Origin: Phycisphaerae bacterium
GTDB lineage: Bacteria; Planctomycetota; Phycisphaerae; Sedimentisphaerales; Anaerobacaceae
Reading direction: 5' to 3'
DNA length: 64,000 nt
Assembly (NCBI GenBank): GCA_028714255.1
Contig: JAQTMR010000004.1
Coordinates: 90,055 to 154,054, forward strand
The translations under genes were made by a program, and so were the position numbers. Positions 8,285 through 17,752 of this stretch are shown piece after piece. Position 1 is the stretch's first letter, and each line of letters begins with the position of its first letter. The notes beneath the pieces are model-generated. The model did no database searches, had not been told where the DNA came from, and saw only the letters and a program-made list of their open reading frames with translations.

Positions 8285-9838
8285 TCACTGCATTTGCCGC
8301 CACGGCCCGGAATTTTCCGTCCTCACCGTTGCGCCGGTTAAGGGGGCATCAACCTTGATATTTTCAGGCTGACGCACTGCTCGTACAAGTGCATTCGGAG
8401 AAGCTTTCACGGGGCTGGCTATCAATTCAGGTACACTGTAAGTCTGGAGCAATGAATCGTAATACGCAGGGTCTTTTTGCGGAAGAATAAACGGCTTATA
8501 TCCCCTGCCATCCTTATCAATATAGCTGAAATATGTTCGGGTAAATAAGCCGTCTCCCCGCTTACTGCTGAAAGCCAGCCAGCGGCTATTGCTCGAGAAG
8601 CTGTGCCAGGATTCCGAATACTCGCTATTAACGGCCAGTTTACTATGCTGACCGGTCTGCAAATCCATCAGGTAGAGGTCGCTGCTGGACTGATAGATGG
8701 GGAAGCAGCCGTATTCGCACATACAGAATACCAGAAATCTGCCGTCCGGAGAAATCCGGGGACATAAAATACTCATGCCGGTCTTTTCCGCCGAGAGTAC
8801 AGTCTCAGGCTGGCCCCATTCGTCCGTTTCAACATCATAACTGACTCGCATCAAATCGTATTTGACCTCATTGTAATGCTCAGGCGGCACTTTATGGCGG
8901 TCTATCCACAATATCGGAGCACTGCAATAATAAAGGTATCGGCCGTCAGGAGACCACGCCGGGTATGTTTCCAGTTTGTTCTTTTGGGATATTGCCGGTG
9001 CGGTTTTTACCTGGTTACTATCAACAACGTAATAACAAATAGATGAATCAAGGTCAACGACGTCACGAACTTCCGCTGTAGCCTCATGAAAAAACAAATA
9101 AACATTGTTCATAGAGTACGTTGCCAATCGACCGCTGGGATGCCAGGCCGTATAAGTCCACCTTGCGCCTATTTTTTCGACTTTATTACCGTTGCTGACA
9201 AGCAACGTTGAACCGCCATAAACAGTGCTGCGAATACCCAATAACATACATTCAGGCGCATTATTCAAGAAGGTATGACAATTCAGACAACCATCATCAA
9301 AAGATTTACCACGCAGAACCGCCTTGTTTTTATAATTTCCCAGATTACGCTGATAAACACTTATGTCCTTCCACCAGTTAAATATCGGTTTCATAAAACG
9401 ATACACCAGGTAGCCGTCTATGTCCTCTTTTGCGATGGTATTAGTAATCGTTTCATACCGGCTCCAGAAACCGTCTTTGCTCCTCACATAAACATCGAAG
9501 AATAACTCTTTGCCGCAGTTGGTATTTAACAGTGACTTCCATCGCCGCAAAGGGATTTTAATCTTACTATTCCTGCTGAAAACATCGATGGAATCTCCGC
9601 TTGCCGAGTGTATTTTAACCAGGTACCCTGTCCCCGGTTCAAGAACCATAAAATTAAGCGGCGCGATGTTCGGCGGAATAACCGTTTCTGTATAATCAGG
9701 CTTGATTGCGGGCATACGCGAAACAATTCTGCACTCTGCCGGTGATACTGTGCCTTTATTCAATGCGAACCACAACACAACTACTGCCCCCGCAGCAGTT
9801 ATACAGGTCATTATTATGCAATAATACAGTTTTTTCAT
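8285..9838 (-). CDS. PD40/TolB-like propeller protein with CxxCH haem motif (module copy 1)
   Basis: This 517-residue protein starts with a membrane anchor or signal helix (residues 5-27). A beta-rich segment with PPNIAPLNFMV follows, then C184-LNC-H188, a canonical c-type haem attachment motif. A C-terminal propeller has PD40-type blades (WHPSGRLATYSMN, PAWSPDGRYLYYC, PRISPDGRFLVFC, SSNSRWLAFSSKRGDG). It is probably an exported, membrane-tethered monohaem cytochrome-propeller protein; partner and function are unknown. It overlaps the upstream membrane-protein gene by four bases (ATGA). The same gene order occurs in two further copies at 34.7-41.9 kb. The CxxCH and propeller blades are conserved in all three. 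Confidence 0.75.
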   Translation of the reverse strand: MKKLYYCIIMTCITAAGAVVVLWFALNKGTVSPAECRIVSRMPAIKPDYTETVIPPNIAPLNFMVLEPGTGYLVKIHSASGDSIDVFSRNSKIKIPLRRWKSLLNTNCGKELFFDVYVRSKDGFWSRYETITNTIAKEDIDGYLVYRFMKPIFNWWKDISVYQRNLGNYKNKAVLRGKSFDDGCLNCHTFLNNAPECMLLGIRSTVYGGSTLLVSNGNKVEKIGARWTYTAWHPSGRLATYSMNNVYLFFHEATAEVRDVVDLDSSICYYVVDSNQVKTAPAISQKNKLETYPAWSPDGRYLYYCSAPILWIDRHKVPPEHYNEVKYDLMRVSYDVETDEWGQPETVLSAEKTGMSILCPRISPDGRFLVFCMCEYGCFPIYQSSSDLYLMDLQTGQHSKLAVNSEYSESWHSFSSNSRWLAFSSKRGDGLFTRTYFSYIDKDGRGYKPFILPQKDPAYYDSLLQTYSVPELIASPVKASPNALVRAVRQPENIKVDAPLTGATVRTENSGPWRQMQ

Positions 9839-11766
9839 TTTCTCTCGCCAAGTACATGAAAGGCATGATATAAAAAATAGCTGTCGGCCAAATCCGACGT
9901 CAGGGCGCCTCTGATTTCCTTCTCATTATATCTACCACCGCAAAGCTGATAAATTCTACCAGCCGCTCTTGCCCGTTCAATGGTTTCAAGTCTCGGCATC
10001 CAGCCATGCAAATCCGTCCTTGGGCCTCCGTGGGCCATATAAAGCATAATCGCCTCTTCATAATATCGCGGCAGCTTCTTATAGCCAAGGTCGTTAAAAC
10101 CCCCAATGTTGGCAACGACCTTGTCAACCTGTTTGGTCAGCAGATAAAAAGCCATCATATATTCGAACGCAAGTTTATTATTGCTGTTTTTATCCAGAAG
10201 TTGATGAAAAAAATCATCTACGCCGAGGTTAACGCTTTCTTTATCAGAGGCAACCGAGCGTATGTATTGAATCCGTTCATCATCTGCCAGTTCAGGGTCC
10301 TGTTCGATGCGTCTAAGCATCTCTCTCGCACGATTACCGAATATTAAGTCTTTACTCAAGGCATTTAGAAATACTTTTGCCGCTTCGAGCTGACCTTTGG
10401 CCAGTTTTATCGTCGCGAGCTGTTCAAGAATTAAAGGGGTACTACCCACAAGCTCCATATACTCGAACGCATCTCTTTCAGCATTTCCGAGGTATCCGAG
10501 TTCCAAAAACAACAGGCCCCTTTCCGTAAATACCCCGACGGGGTGTCCTGTCGCCATACCGGTAAGCATTAAGGCAGGGACCATCTGCGGATAACGGAAC
10601 ATCTCGTCGCCGAGCCGACCGGTATAATACAACGCACGGTCGATGTTATGGATGCAGCAGAGGTCGCACGATTCGGACCTAATCCGGCGTGCCGTTCGGA
10701 GAACTTCGGGCCACATCTTCTGATGTGCAAAGTAGTCCACCTGTATCAATTTCTTCTTCGTGCCGTCAAACGAAACCAAAATACTCGCAAGGAGAATGAT
10801 AATCGGCAATCCTGCCTCTACAATCAATCCGCCTTTGCTGTCTTGAAAAAGTTGCCGGAGTTTACCTGCCTTCAAAGAACTGCCCCCAGAGTCTTTTTCG
10901 GCTCCACAAACAGAGGATTTCTTCCCGGCAAGGCCCTGCCGCAGCCCTATGCCAAATAACGCCAGCGGAAAGAATAAATAAACACAAATTACGATGTTCC
11001 TAACCCACAGGTCGTACCCTAACCGAGTCCCCAAAAATCGCAAATGGATAATCTCAATCTCTAAATCGAAGACATATCTGCCGACAAGATATGTGCCGAT
11101 TACTGCTGCCGGGAACAGCACCGCGAGAACCTTGCGCCGTCCAACAAAAAGCTCATATATCGACACCAAAGACACAAAGACAAAACTCGCACCGCCGGCA
11201 ATGTAATAAAGCATCGCAAACATAACCATGAACACTACTGCACAAGCAACACTTCTGCGCACGGCCATCTTTTCATAAACAACCGAGAACCAGAGCGCAA
11301 CCAGCAAGGCCAGAAAGGCGGTTAGCTGATTATCATAATGGTTACATATCATCAGCAACATCACCGCCGGTATATAGCCTATAAGTTTTAACGCCCGCCC
11401 AGCCGACAACCTGATAAGGATGCTCGTTTCAATATATATAAGGCAGGCAGCCGCCGTGATAACCAGCGCCCCCAGCCACGAAAAGTAATATAACTGTGAT
11501 AAAAACCCTCCTATATACTCGACCAGGCCACCCGGATAACTCAGAGAGCTGTTAAGAAATCCCCAGCCCAGTGAAAAAGCCGGATAAGCCAGAAAAATTC
11601 CAAAGCCGTGATAAATAAGAGAAGGCTTAATAAACAGCCAAACATACAAATAAACGCTTAAAAAAAACAGTATGAAACCCGCCCATTGCGATGCGGTCGC
11701 ACCGCGGCGAACAGGTACATTCTGGTTTGGCAGAGATATTTCGTGATTAGGTAACATAGCAATCAT
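9835..11766 (-). CDS. DUF6057-like multi-span membrane protein (module copy 1)
   Basis: This 643-residue protein has about ten transmembrane helices in its first 330 residues, including GWGFLNSSLSYPGGLVEYIGGFLSQL and LYYIAGGASFVF. A soluble TPR-like helical C-terminal half follows, with repeated motifs such as ELGYLGNAERDAFEYMELVG and NKLAFEYMMAFYLLTKQVDK. It resembles proteins annotated DUF6057 in Bacteroidota and Planctomycetota, though I am less sure of the family name than of the architecture. A second Met at 11757 is an alternative start. It is translationally coupled to the PD40/CxxCH gene. It is the diverged paralogue of the genes at 34737 and 38397. Confidence 0.68.
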   Translation of the reverse strand: MIAMLPNHEISLPNQNVPVRRGATASQWAGFILFFLSVYLYVWLFIKPSLIYHGFGIFLAYPAFSLGWGFLNSSLSYPGGLVEYIGGFLSQLYYFSWLGALVITAAACLIYIETSILIRLSAGRALKLIGYIPAVMLLMICNHYDNQLTAFLALLVALWFSVVYEKMAVRRSVACAVVFMVMFAMLYYIAGGASFVFVSLVSIYELFVGRRKVLAVLFPAAVIGTYLVGRYVFDLEIEIIHLRFLGTRLGYDLWVRNIVICVYLFFPLALFGIGLRQGLAGKKSSVCGAEKDSGGSSLKAGKLRQLFQDSKGGLIVEAGLPIIILLASILVSFDGTKKKLIQVDYFAHQKMWPEVLRTARRIRSESCDLCCIHNIDRALYYTGRLGDEMFRYPQMVPALMLTGMATGHPVGVFTERGLLFLELGYLGNAERDAFEYMELVGSTPLILEQLATIKLAKGQLEAAKVFLNALSKDLIFGNRAREMLRRIEQDPELADDERIQYIRSVASDKESVNLGVDDFFHQLLDKNSNNKLAFEYMMAFYLLTKQVDKVVANIGGFNDLGYKKLPRYYEEAIMLYMAHGGPRTDLHGWMPRLETIERARAAGRIYQLCGGRYNEKEIRGALTSDLADSYFLYHAFHVLGERK

Positions 11767-11964
11767 TCTTGTTCTCTGTACCCATATTAAAACCTTTATC
11801 GGCTGTTAACACAACCAAAATTAATTCTACTCGGTTTTTTTTGTAGAATTCAGCTTCCTGCCAGGTATAGATTCCCCATAATTATAACAAATTATTATAC
11901 CCCAGCTACAGGTTAGAAATTCTATTGAGATTCAAGAGTTTGTGTCGTGCCTGTTAAAATGTAA

Positions 11965-12053
11965 CGGAGAGGGCGGGATTCGAACCCGCGGTACTCAATA
12001 AAGAGCACACCGGTTTTCGAAACCGGCTCGATCAGCCGCTCCGACACCTCTCC
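11965..12053 (-). tRNA. tRNA-Ser (anticodon CGA)
   Basis: The minus strand folds as an 89-nt class II tRNA. The acceptor arms are GGAGAGG and CCTCTCC with discriminator G. The anticodon arm is CCGGT / ACCGG with loop TTCGAAA (anticodon CGA, codon UCG). A long variable arm follows (GTGTGCTCTTTATTGAGTAC), then T arm GCGGGTTCGAATCCCGC. The 3' CCA is not encoded and must be added enzymatically. It lies alone between divergent protein genes. Confidence 0.95.
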
Positions 12054-12170
12054 GAAACAGCCTTTCTAATCTATAGCCTCAAAAGGCCGAAATTGCAAGA
12101 ATATAAAGCCCAAACTAACTATAGACACTGGAAAAACGCAAGACTATTGAATATAATCGGGCAAAAACAG

Positions 12171-12893
12171 ATGGACATTTCTATCGTTATACCTGCGTTT
12201 GAGGAAAGTAAAAAAATCAGTCGGGATATCGAAGCGGCATCAGGATTTTTAGAAAGCAACCACCTGACCGGGGAGATTATCGTCGTTGACGATGGAAGCT
12301 GTGACGGCACGGTCGAAGCCGCGGAAAAAACCGCTGTCGCTTCGGGAACAATCCTTAAAGTCCTCCGTTTACCACATCATACAGGCAAAGGCGCCGCCGT
12401 TCGCACAGGCATAAAGCAAACCAGCGGTGAGTATGTTATGTTCGCTGACAGCGGCTGTTGTGTGCCGTACGACAACGTTCTCGACGGACTAAAATTACTA
12501 AAAACCGGAGCCTGTGACATAGCACACGGGTCGAGAAAAATACCGGAAAGTATCATCCGCAACGCCCAGAGCAGGTATCGACGAACTTGCGCCAGAATTT
12601 TTCACTGGTTCGTAATTTACTTTATGAAACTACCCGCGGAATTGACCGATACTCAATGTGGCTTCAAGATATACAAAGGCCAAGTCGGGCGGAAATTATA
12701 CGAAGATTGTGTTACCAACGGCTTTATGTTCGACGTTGAAATCATATTGCGGGCGATGAAAGCAGGCCATCGCATAAAAGAATTTCCAATCGAATGGACC
12801 TGCGACCGTGACAGCAGGTTATCGCCGGCAAAAAACCTTTGGCGTGTCCTCTCTGAACTGATGGCTATTAAAAAGGTATTGTCCAAAGAATAG
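12171..12893 (+). CDS. GT2 glycosyltransferase, dolichyl/polyprenyl-phosphate sugar synthase type
   Basis: The 240-residue protein begins MDISIVIPAFEESKKISRD and continues with EIIVVDDGSCDGT, HTGKGAAVRTGIKQTSGEYVMF and ELTDTQCGFKIY. These are the hallmarks of DPM1/ALG5-like GT2 enzymes that move a sugar from a nucleotide donor to polyprenyl phosphate. The usual DxD metal motif reads ADSG here. The ATG at 12171 is preferred to an upstream TTG that adds 26 non-conserved residues. There is no membrane segment. It may supply polyprenyl-phosphate sugars to the GT39-type membrane enzymes in this window; that link is inference. Confidence 0.85.
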   Translation: MDISIVIPAFEESKKISRDIEAASGFLESNHLTGEIIVVDDGSCDGTVEAAEKTAVASGTILKVLRLPHHTGKGAAVRTGIKQTSGEYVMFADSGCCVPYDNVLDGLKLLKTGACDIAHGSRKIPESIIRNAQSRYRRTCARIFHWFVIYFMKLPAELTDTQCGFKIYKGQVGRKLYEDCVTNGFMFDVEIILRAMKAGHRIKEFPIEWTCDRDSRLSPAKNLWRVLSELMAIKKVLSKE

Positions 12894-12898
12894 GTTGC

Positions 12899-13855
12899 CT
12901 ATTCCCAAAGGCCATAACGTTCGACCTTTTCCCCGCCATTGCCGTCCTCAGCTGCGACCATAGCAAATGTCTCCGGATGATTCGAGCAATACTCACTGAC
13001 TTGCTCCGGGGACATAATCATAAAGGCGGTCGATAGTGCGTCAGCAACCGCGGCAGTAGGCGCACAGACCCACGCAGCCCTTTTACCCGCGACAGGCCGA
13101 GCCGTTCGGGGGTCTATAATATGCCGGCCCTTAAGCAGGCCCGAACCGCTGACGGAACGGTCCTGAAGATAAAGATGATTTAGAACCTGTTTTTGATTAG
13201 CGGGATTGCTTAAAGTAAGATGCCAGCCTTTTGTATCAATCGGCTTGCCGAACGCAAAGACCGAGCTGCAGCCCCCATTAATCAAAGCGGTATCAATGCC
13301 CCAGTCATTCAACAACTCGGCCATCTTGTCAATCGCGTAGCCTTTTCCAATCCCGCCGAGGTCGATTTGCACGGGACTGGCCAAAAGAGAAATTGTATGC
13401 TCGACTTCATCTAATTCTATAAGATGTAACCCGGTACGTTGACGGACGATGTTTAGCTGTTCTTCGGAGGGACACTGTATAGCTTTATCCTCATCGAGCC
13501 AGCAGCCCATCAAAGAGCCGACAGTCACATCAAACGCCCCGCCGGTCTGGTCATATAGATAGCAGCAAAGTTTGAGACACTCGAAAGCTTCCAGGCTAAG
13601 TTGCAAGGGCAGACCTGCCGCGAGATTGTTTACGCGGGAAACGTCACTGTTTTCGATAAATCGGCTAAGCTGCCGTTCGAGCTTATCAAGCTCATCGAAA
13701 GCGGCCCATGCCGCCTGCTGCACATATCGGCTGTCTCCGTGAATAATAATGACCTCGAAAACAGTCGCCATTGCGTTGTGTGAAAACAGGTGCGCATCGG
13801 GAATCGAATCTAAACTGCTGCTGACGAAAGAAATATCAGACTGAGGTTGAGTCAT
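12899..13855 (-). CDS. apbE: FAD:protein FMN transferase (ApbE family)
   Basis: ApbE attaches FMN covalently to Thr or Ser of exported flavoproteins such as RnfG and NqrC. From the ATG at 13855 the product is 318 residues, with HNAMATVFEV, RFIENSDVSRVN, GGIGKGYAIDKMAELL, NGGCSSVFAFG, IIDPRTARP and the metal-site motif ADALSTAFMIM. There is no lipoprotein or Sec signal, unlike many periplasmic ApbE proteins. The ATG overlaps the stop of the upstream Agl23-like gene (ATGA), which argues for translational coupling and against a longer start. No recognisable FMN-acceptor protein lies nearby. Confidence 0.9.
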   Translation of the reverse strand: MTQPQSDISFVSSSLDSIPDAHLFSHNAMATVFEVIIIHGDSRYVQQAAWAAFDELDKLERQLSRFIENSDVSRVNNLAAGLPLQLSLEAFECLKLCCYLYDQTGGAFDVTVGSLMGCWLDEDKAIQCPSEEQLNIVRQRTGLHLIELDEVEHTISLLASPVQIDLGGIGKGYAIDKMAELLNDWGIDTALINGGCSSVFAFGKPIDTKGWHLTLSNPANQKQVLNHLYLQDRSVSGSGLLKGRHIIDPRTARPVAGKRAAWVCAPTAAVADALSTAFMIMSPEQVSEYCSNHPETFAMVAAEDGNGGEKVERYGLWE

Positions 13856-15450
13856 CTTTGCCCTGCTGATTTGGACTGAAGCATCCTGTCCCATAGGTCT
13901 TTGGTTACAAACCCGCATAACTCAACCCCCGGCCGCAGTTCGGTGTACGGGTCAAAAAGAGACATGTAAAGCGTTCTCTTCTCCGGGGCCAGCAGTTCAT
14001 ATAATTCCAGGCTAAGGGCCGGCACTACGCTCGGTGAGGCAATGATAACGGGAAACGAATGTACGCTTTCATCAACCTCGCTCCACCAGCCGACATTGGG
14101 AAAGCAGCGGAGATACCACGGCAAAGGCCAGTAGTCGCCGGCAGGACAAATTACCTGGATATAGATATTATTACCGTCGGGACTTACGCGGGCAATTTCC
14201 TCGACACGCCGGGTTATATCGAAAATATCCGTAGTCGGATGAGCATAAACATACGGATTAGATGGAGCTGTGTAATATTTATAGTTCAGAAAATACGTCT
14301 GGACGACAGGTAATAGTAAGCCGAAAAGAACCAAAATAAATCCGACGGCTATTTTCTCCCACCAGTCTAACGACATCTTTATTAACGCTGTTACCCCAAC
14401 AGCGGCAAGTAAAATCATACCGTGTAAAAATCCGAGCATACACCAGGGGGTCTTGTATGGAATCGCCGAATATACGATTGTCATTACAAGGGTATAGAAG
14501 GCCAGAAATCGAAGAAGCGGAAGATTAAATGACACCCTGTATCTTTTCACCATCATAACTACGAAGCCAAATACGGCCGCGACAACAATAAGGTCTTCGT
14601 TCCAGATGGGCTTTTCGAAGCCTTCCATCCATGTCAATATGTCGAGGTAGTAATACCAGGGTTGGATGTGCAAATTATTTTGTCCGGCCCGATTAAAATA
14701 GGTCGCGTAAGCCCGAAACGAATCCAGTATTCCTTTCGGATTAGTAAAAAACGACGAATAAAACAATATCGAAACTATCACAGCGGCCGCAACAGCCGCG
14801 ATAATATGCGAAGGCTTTATAGTTTTAACGGCATTTGAAATGCCCATCTCTCGCTGCTGCATCAAGAGCGTAAGCAAAAGAGCCGACAGCATCGAACCAA
14901 AAATAATAATAGAGGTTTCCTTGGTTGCGTGCATCAGCCCCAGGAAAATTCCTGTTAGTAAGGCCCAGTAGATATTTTTGCTCCGGGTATATCGCCAGCC
15001 GCAGACAATCACGCCGAAGGTAAAACAAACAAGAAGCGTTTCCTGAATATAGTATCGGCTGTAGAAAACAAACGCAGGTGAAATGGCGGTCATCACCATC
15101 GCTATAACCGTTGCCGATTTGCCAAGCCCGTCAGAGAGCAGCAATGGCATCAATACCAGCAGCAAGCCGAAAAAAACCGGCACAATGCGAATGGTAAATT
15201 CGTTAAGGTCTTTGAATGTACCGATGCCGCTGAGCCAGGCGGGAATCAAGCTAAAATAGTTAAGTGTCGGGCCGTGATATTCCTGCGGGTCGTACCGGTA
15301 AACATTTTTCTCCAGCAATTCACCGAGCCTGACGGCGTGAACGGCCTCGTCGCCGTGCATCGGCCGAAGTCCGAGCCGAGGCAGGCGCAGCCCGACAGCG
15401 AAAATCATCACGGCCAAAATGAAAATGTAATATTTTTTTGGCCAGTTCAT
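13852..15450 (-). CDS. Agl23-like (TIGR03663) GT39-related membrane protein
   Basis: The 532-residue protein opens with a transmembrane helix, then RLGLRPMHGDEAVHAVRLGELLE and YDPQEYHGPTLNYFSLIP. It continues through about ten further helices with KTPWCMLGFLHGM. The acidic MHGDEAVHA loop and YHGPTLNY motif match the TIGR03663 group, annotated 'flippase activity-associated protein Agl23', which belongs to the PMT/GT39 clan. It likely handles a lipid-linked sugar at the outer face of the membrane, but the reaction is not established. It forms a coupled pair with apbE, an unexplained pairing. Confidence 0.8.
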   Translation of the reverse strand: MNWPKKYYIFILAVMIFAVGLRLPRLGLRPMHGDEAVHAVRLGELLEKNVYRYDPQEYHGPTLNYFSLIPAWLSGIGTFKDLNEFTIRIVPVFFGLLLVLMPLLLSDGLGKSATVIAMVMTAISPAFVFYSRYYIQETLLVCFTFGVIVCGWRYTRSKNIYWALLTGIFLGLMHATKETSIIIFGSMLSALLLTLLMQQREMGISNAVKTIKPSHIIAAVAAAVIVSILFYSSFFTNPKGILDSFRAYATYFNRAGQNNLHIQPWYYYLDILTWMEGFEKPIWNEDLIVVAAVFGFVVMMVKRYRVSFNLPLLRFLAFYTLVMTIVYSAIPYKTPWCMLGFLHGMILLAAVGVTALIKMSLDWWEKIAVGFILVLFGLLLPVVQTYFLNYKYYTAPSNPYVYAHPTTDIFDITRRVEEIARVSPDGNNIYIQVICPAGDYWPLPWYLRCFPNVGWWSEVDESVHSFPVIIASPSVVPALSLELYELLAPEKRTLYMSLFDPYTELRPGVELCGFVTKDLWDRMLQSKSAGQR

Positions 15451-15498
15451 ATTGATTATTAGCCGCCGGAAATAGGTAACTATTTAACCTGTTATCGT

Positions 15499-16314
15499 TT
15501 AACTGTCCGAAGGTGTCCCGTAAACTTCCACCTCTATATAGTGATTCAATTCGTTACTGCTGCTGCCGTTGCTGTATAAGCGGACATATCGAGCGCGGAC
15601 GCCTTTGGCGTCGATAAGTTTGCCCTCGGCGGTTTCAACATAGTGCATATCGCTGCCAGAACCCAAACCCGAAGAGTTGTCATCGTCATTATTGAACAGC
15701 GTCCGGACGTTGGTAATAAAATCAGGGTCGTCGGCGACCTGCACCACCACATCGAGATAAACACGAGCCTCTTTGTGATAATGCCAGACCAGAACGGCGT
15801 ATACGTTATACTCGGCTCCGAGGTCGATAGTAACGTTCTGCTGGAAAGGGGCCAACTCGACGTAGCTGCCGTCACCAGCTTCCTTGTCCCCATCGGTTAT
15901 CATTTCGATTTCGCCGATTATCGGCTCTTCGTCAGTACTAACCACCGGCTTTCCCAATGCAACGTTCTTTGTCCCGGCCGGGGCCAAAAACGGCGGACGA
16001 GGCCTGCCCAAAGGCTTCTCGAGATTGGTTACTTTTATATTCTGAGGAGTACCCGCGAACAAAGGCTTTGGAAGTTTAATATCTATCGGAACCAATCCCT
16101 CGCCAGTATCCGCAGCTGGAGCAACCTCCTCTGCCTTAGGAGCAGGAGCTGCCTCTGCCTCAGCAGCCTCGACCGGAGCTTTCTGGACTTCCTGCTGCTT
16201 CTGTTCGGCAGAACCTTGAGGCTCGGCTTGGCCGGAACTCTCCGAAGGAGATTTTTTACACGATGGAATAACCAGCAGCGAAACTATCAGCAATAACGAA
16301 ACATAAATTTTCAT
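15499..16314 (-). CDS. Lipoprotein with discoidin (F5/8 type C)-like domain
   Basis: The 271-residue protein starts MKIYVSLLLIVSLLVIPSC, a lipoprotein signal with acylated Cys19. A low-complexity Glu/Ala/Pro linker (about 20-75) is followed by a C-terminal galactose-binding-like domain: TKNVALGKPVVSTDEEP, EMITDGDKEAGDGSYVEL, VTIDLGAEYNVYAVLVWHYH, VRARYVRLYSNG. This is the standard discoidin pattern, often carbohydrate binding. It is anchored in a membrane facing the periplasm or cell surface. It lies 48 bp upstream of the Agl23-like gene on the same strand and may share its transcript. Confidence 0.78.
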   Translation of the reverse strand: MKIYVSLLLIVSLLVIPSCKKSPSESSGQAEPQGSAEQKQQEVQKAPVEAAEAEAAPAPKAEEVAPAADTGEGLVPIDIKLPKPLFAGTPQNIKVTNLEKPLGRPRPPFLAPAGTKNVALGKPVVSTDEEPIIGEIEMITDGDKEAGDGSYVELAPFQQNVTIDLGAEYNVYAVLVWHYHKEARVYLDVVVQVADDPDFITNVRTLFNNDDDNSSGLGSGSDMHYVETAEGKLIDAKGVRARYVRLYSNGSSSNELNHYIEVEVYGTPSDS

Positions 16315-16413
16315 AAACGCACTTAAATCCTTTCTTTCAACCTCAAATTTAATCTGTTTCGCATATCCTAACCGCGTAAGGACGATTTATCAAGCTGAGC
16401 CTTTTACTATACC

Positions 16414-16439
16414 GTCATTCCCGCGAAAGCGGGAATCCA
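16414..16439. repeat. Dispersed palindromic repeat (GTCATTCCCGCG type)
   Basis: GTCATTCCCGCG-AAA-GCGGGAATCCA is an imperfect palindrome with a CCCGC/GCGGG stem. Almost the same unit, differing by one base in the loop, occurs at 22628-22653. It is noncoding and lies between the discoidin lipoprotein and MFS genes. This type of short repeat is widely seen in bacterial genomes; here it may also form a weak hairpin after the MFS gene. Confidence 0.7.
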
Positions 16440-16502
16440 GACCGTTCTATAAGCTACTGGATACCTGCTCCCTTGGGGATAAATTTCGCAAGTATGAAAA
16501 GA

Positions 16503-17663
16503 TTAGATTTTGCCCAAAACAAGCGCCAGAACAATCAGCAGCACACAAGCCGGTATCAACAGTTTCAAACTCTTCTGAATCGACGAACCCTTTGCCAAAT
16601 TCCCGATGGCCTTTGGAACAATCACGGCCCCTGCCAGCCCTATCGCGAAGACTATCCCAAAAACGCTTCCGTAAACTTCAGGGCTGAACTTGGCGAACGT
16701 AACTCCGATAGTGGTCGGAAAGCAGGGTGCGAAGAACAGACCGGCGAGAATCGCCAAAACTTGCGCCTGCAAAGTGCTTTTACTAACAGTCATCGCCATA
16801 ATAACCACAGCGGCCACTACAGCAGCGCCGGCGATAAACCAGCTGCCGTATTCTGTAATCGCTGGTATCTGACTTGCCACCAATCGGCCAACCATCATAG
16901 CCACCGCAAACAATGAGAGCAGCCTTTGTCCCGAAGCGTCCGCGGCGTCCGCCGTGACATCAGGTTTCGCCTTGCTAATTACTTCCTTGCCGAATGCTGG
17001 CAGCCAGTTACAAAATGATGATTCCAAACTGATATAGCAGAACAAAACAAGAGCCGCTACCAGAACTGCCGGCTTGGCAAGCAGCGCAACAGCATCCCCA
17101 AATACGAAGCCGGCCTGACTTACAGGGTACGTCGTACAGAAAATAGCCAGAGCCGCCGGCACCAGCACAATCACCGCCAATGCTGAAACGGCTTTTTCAT
17201 ACGTGGTCTTCTGGAAAAGAAAACTTACAAGCAAAGGCGTCAGGAAAAGCCCAAGGCCGAAGAACACGTTAATTAGATTACTGGCCGCCGCCTGGTTTGT
17301 CCCATCGAAAAGCACCTGCGGCCCCATCACATTGCCGGCGGTGTTCAAAGCCATCGCTCCGAAACCGAGCAGCAAACACGGCAAAACAACCGAGCCATAA
17401 GTCTTGCCCCTGGCGAATACGAAGATACAGCCTGCCGTCGCAATAAACCCGAATATTGCTACCGGCTTATAGCCCACCTTGTCCGCGACTACCCCCGCAA
17501 TCAGCGACGCGACCAGACAGGAAAACATAAACGCCGAGATAAGCGAGCCGAATTTGCCCTGGTCGATTTTCAGCCGGGGCATCAGCTTGACGCTAATCGA
17601 GCCGAGCAGTGAGAAGCACATACCCAAACCAAACACACACAGTAGAGCTACCAGCTTTTCCAT
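16503..17663 (-). CDS. MFS transporter (sugar/fucose permease-like)
   Basis: From the ATG at 17663, preceded by AAAGGAG, the product is 386 residues with about 12 hydrophobic helices in two halves. Motif A-like GVVADKVGYKP lies between helices 2 and 3. NTAGNVMGPQVLFDGTNQAAASNLINVFFGLGLFLTPLL in helices 4-5 recalls the FHS/fucose-permease-like MFS branch. The substrate is probably a sugar but cannot be proved from sequence. A TTG six codons upstream is a less likely start. It is the 3' neighbour of the cytochrome b/c pair on the same strand. Confidence 0.78.
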   Translation of the reverse strand: MEKLVALLCVFGLGMCFSLLGSISVKLMPRLKIDQGKFGSLISAFMFSCLVASLIAGVVADKVGYKPVAIFGFIATAGCIFVFARGKTYGSVVLPCLLLGFGAMALNTAGNVMGPQVLFDGTNQAAASNLINVFFGLGLFLTPLLVSFLFQKTTYEKAVSALAVIVLVPAALAIFCTTYPVSQAGFVFGDAVALLAKPAVLVAALVLFCYISLESSFCNWLPAFGKEVISKAKPDVTADAADASGQRLLSLFAVAMMVGRLVASQIPAITEYGSWFIAGAAVVAAVVIMAMTVSKSTLQAQVLAILAGLFFAPCFPTTIGVTFAKFSPEVYGSVFGIVFAIGLAGAVIVPKAIGNLAKGSSIQKSLKLLIPACVLLIVLALVLGKI

Positions 17664-17752
17664 ATCCAACACTCCTTTCAATCTGTTTTTCAGACGCCGA
17701 TTAAAAAAGCATTAGAAATCAGCGTCAACCTTTTCCTTGTTAAACACCTCGG

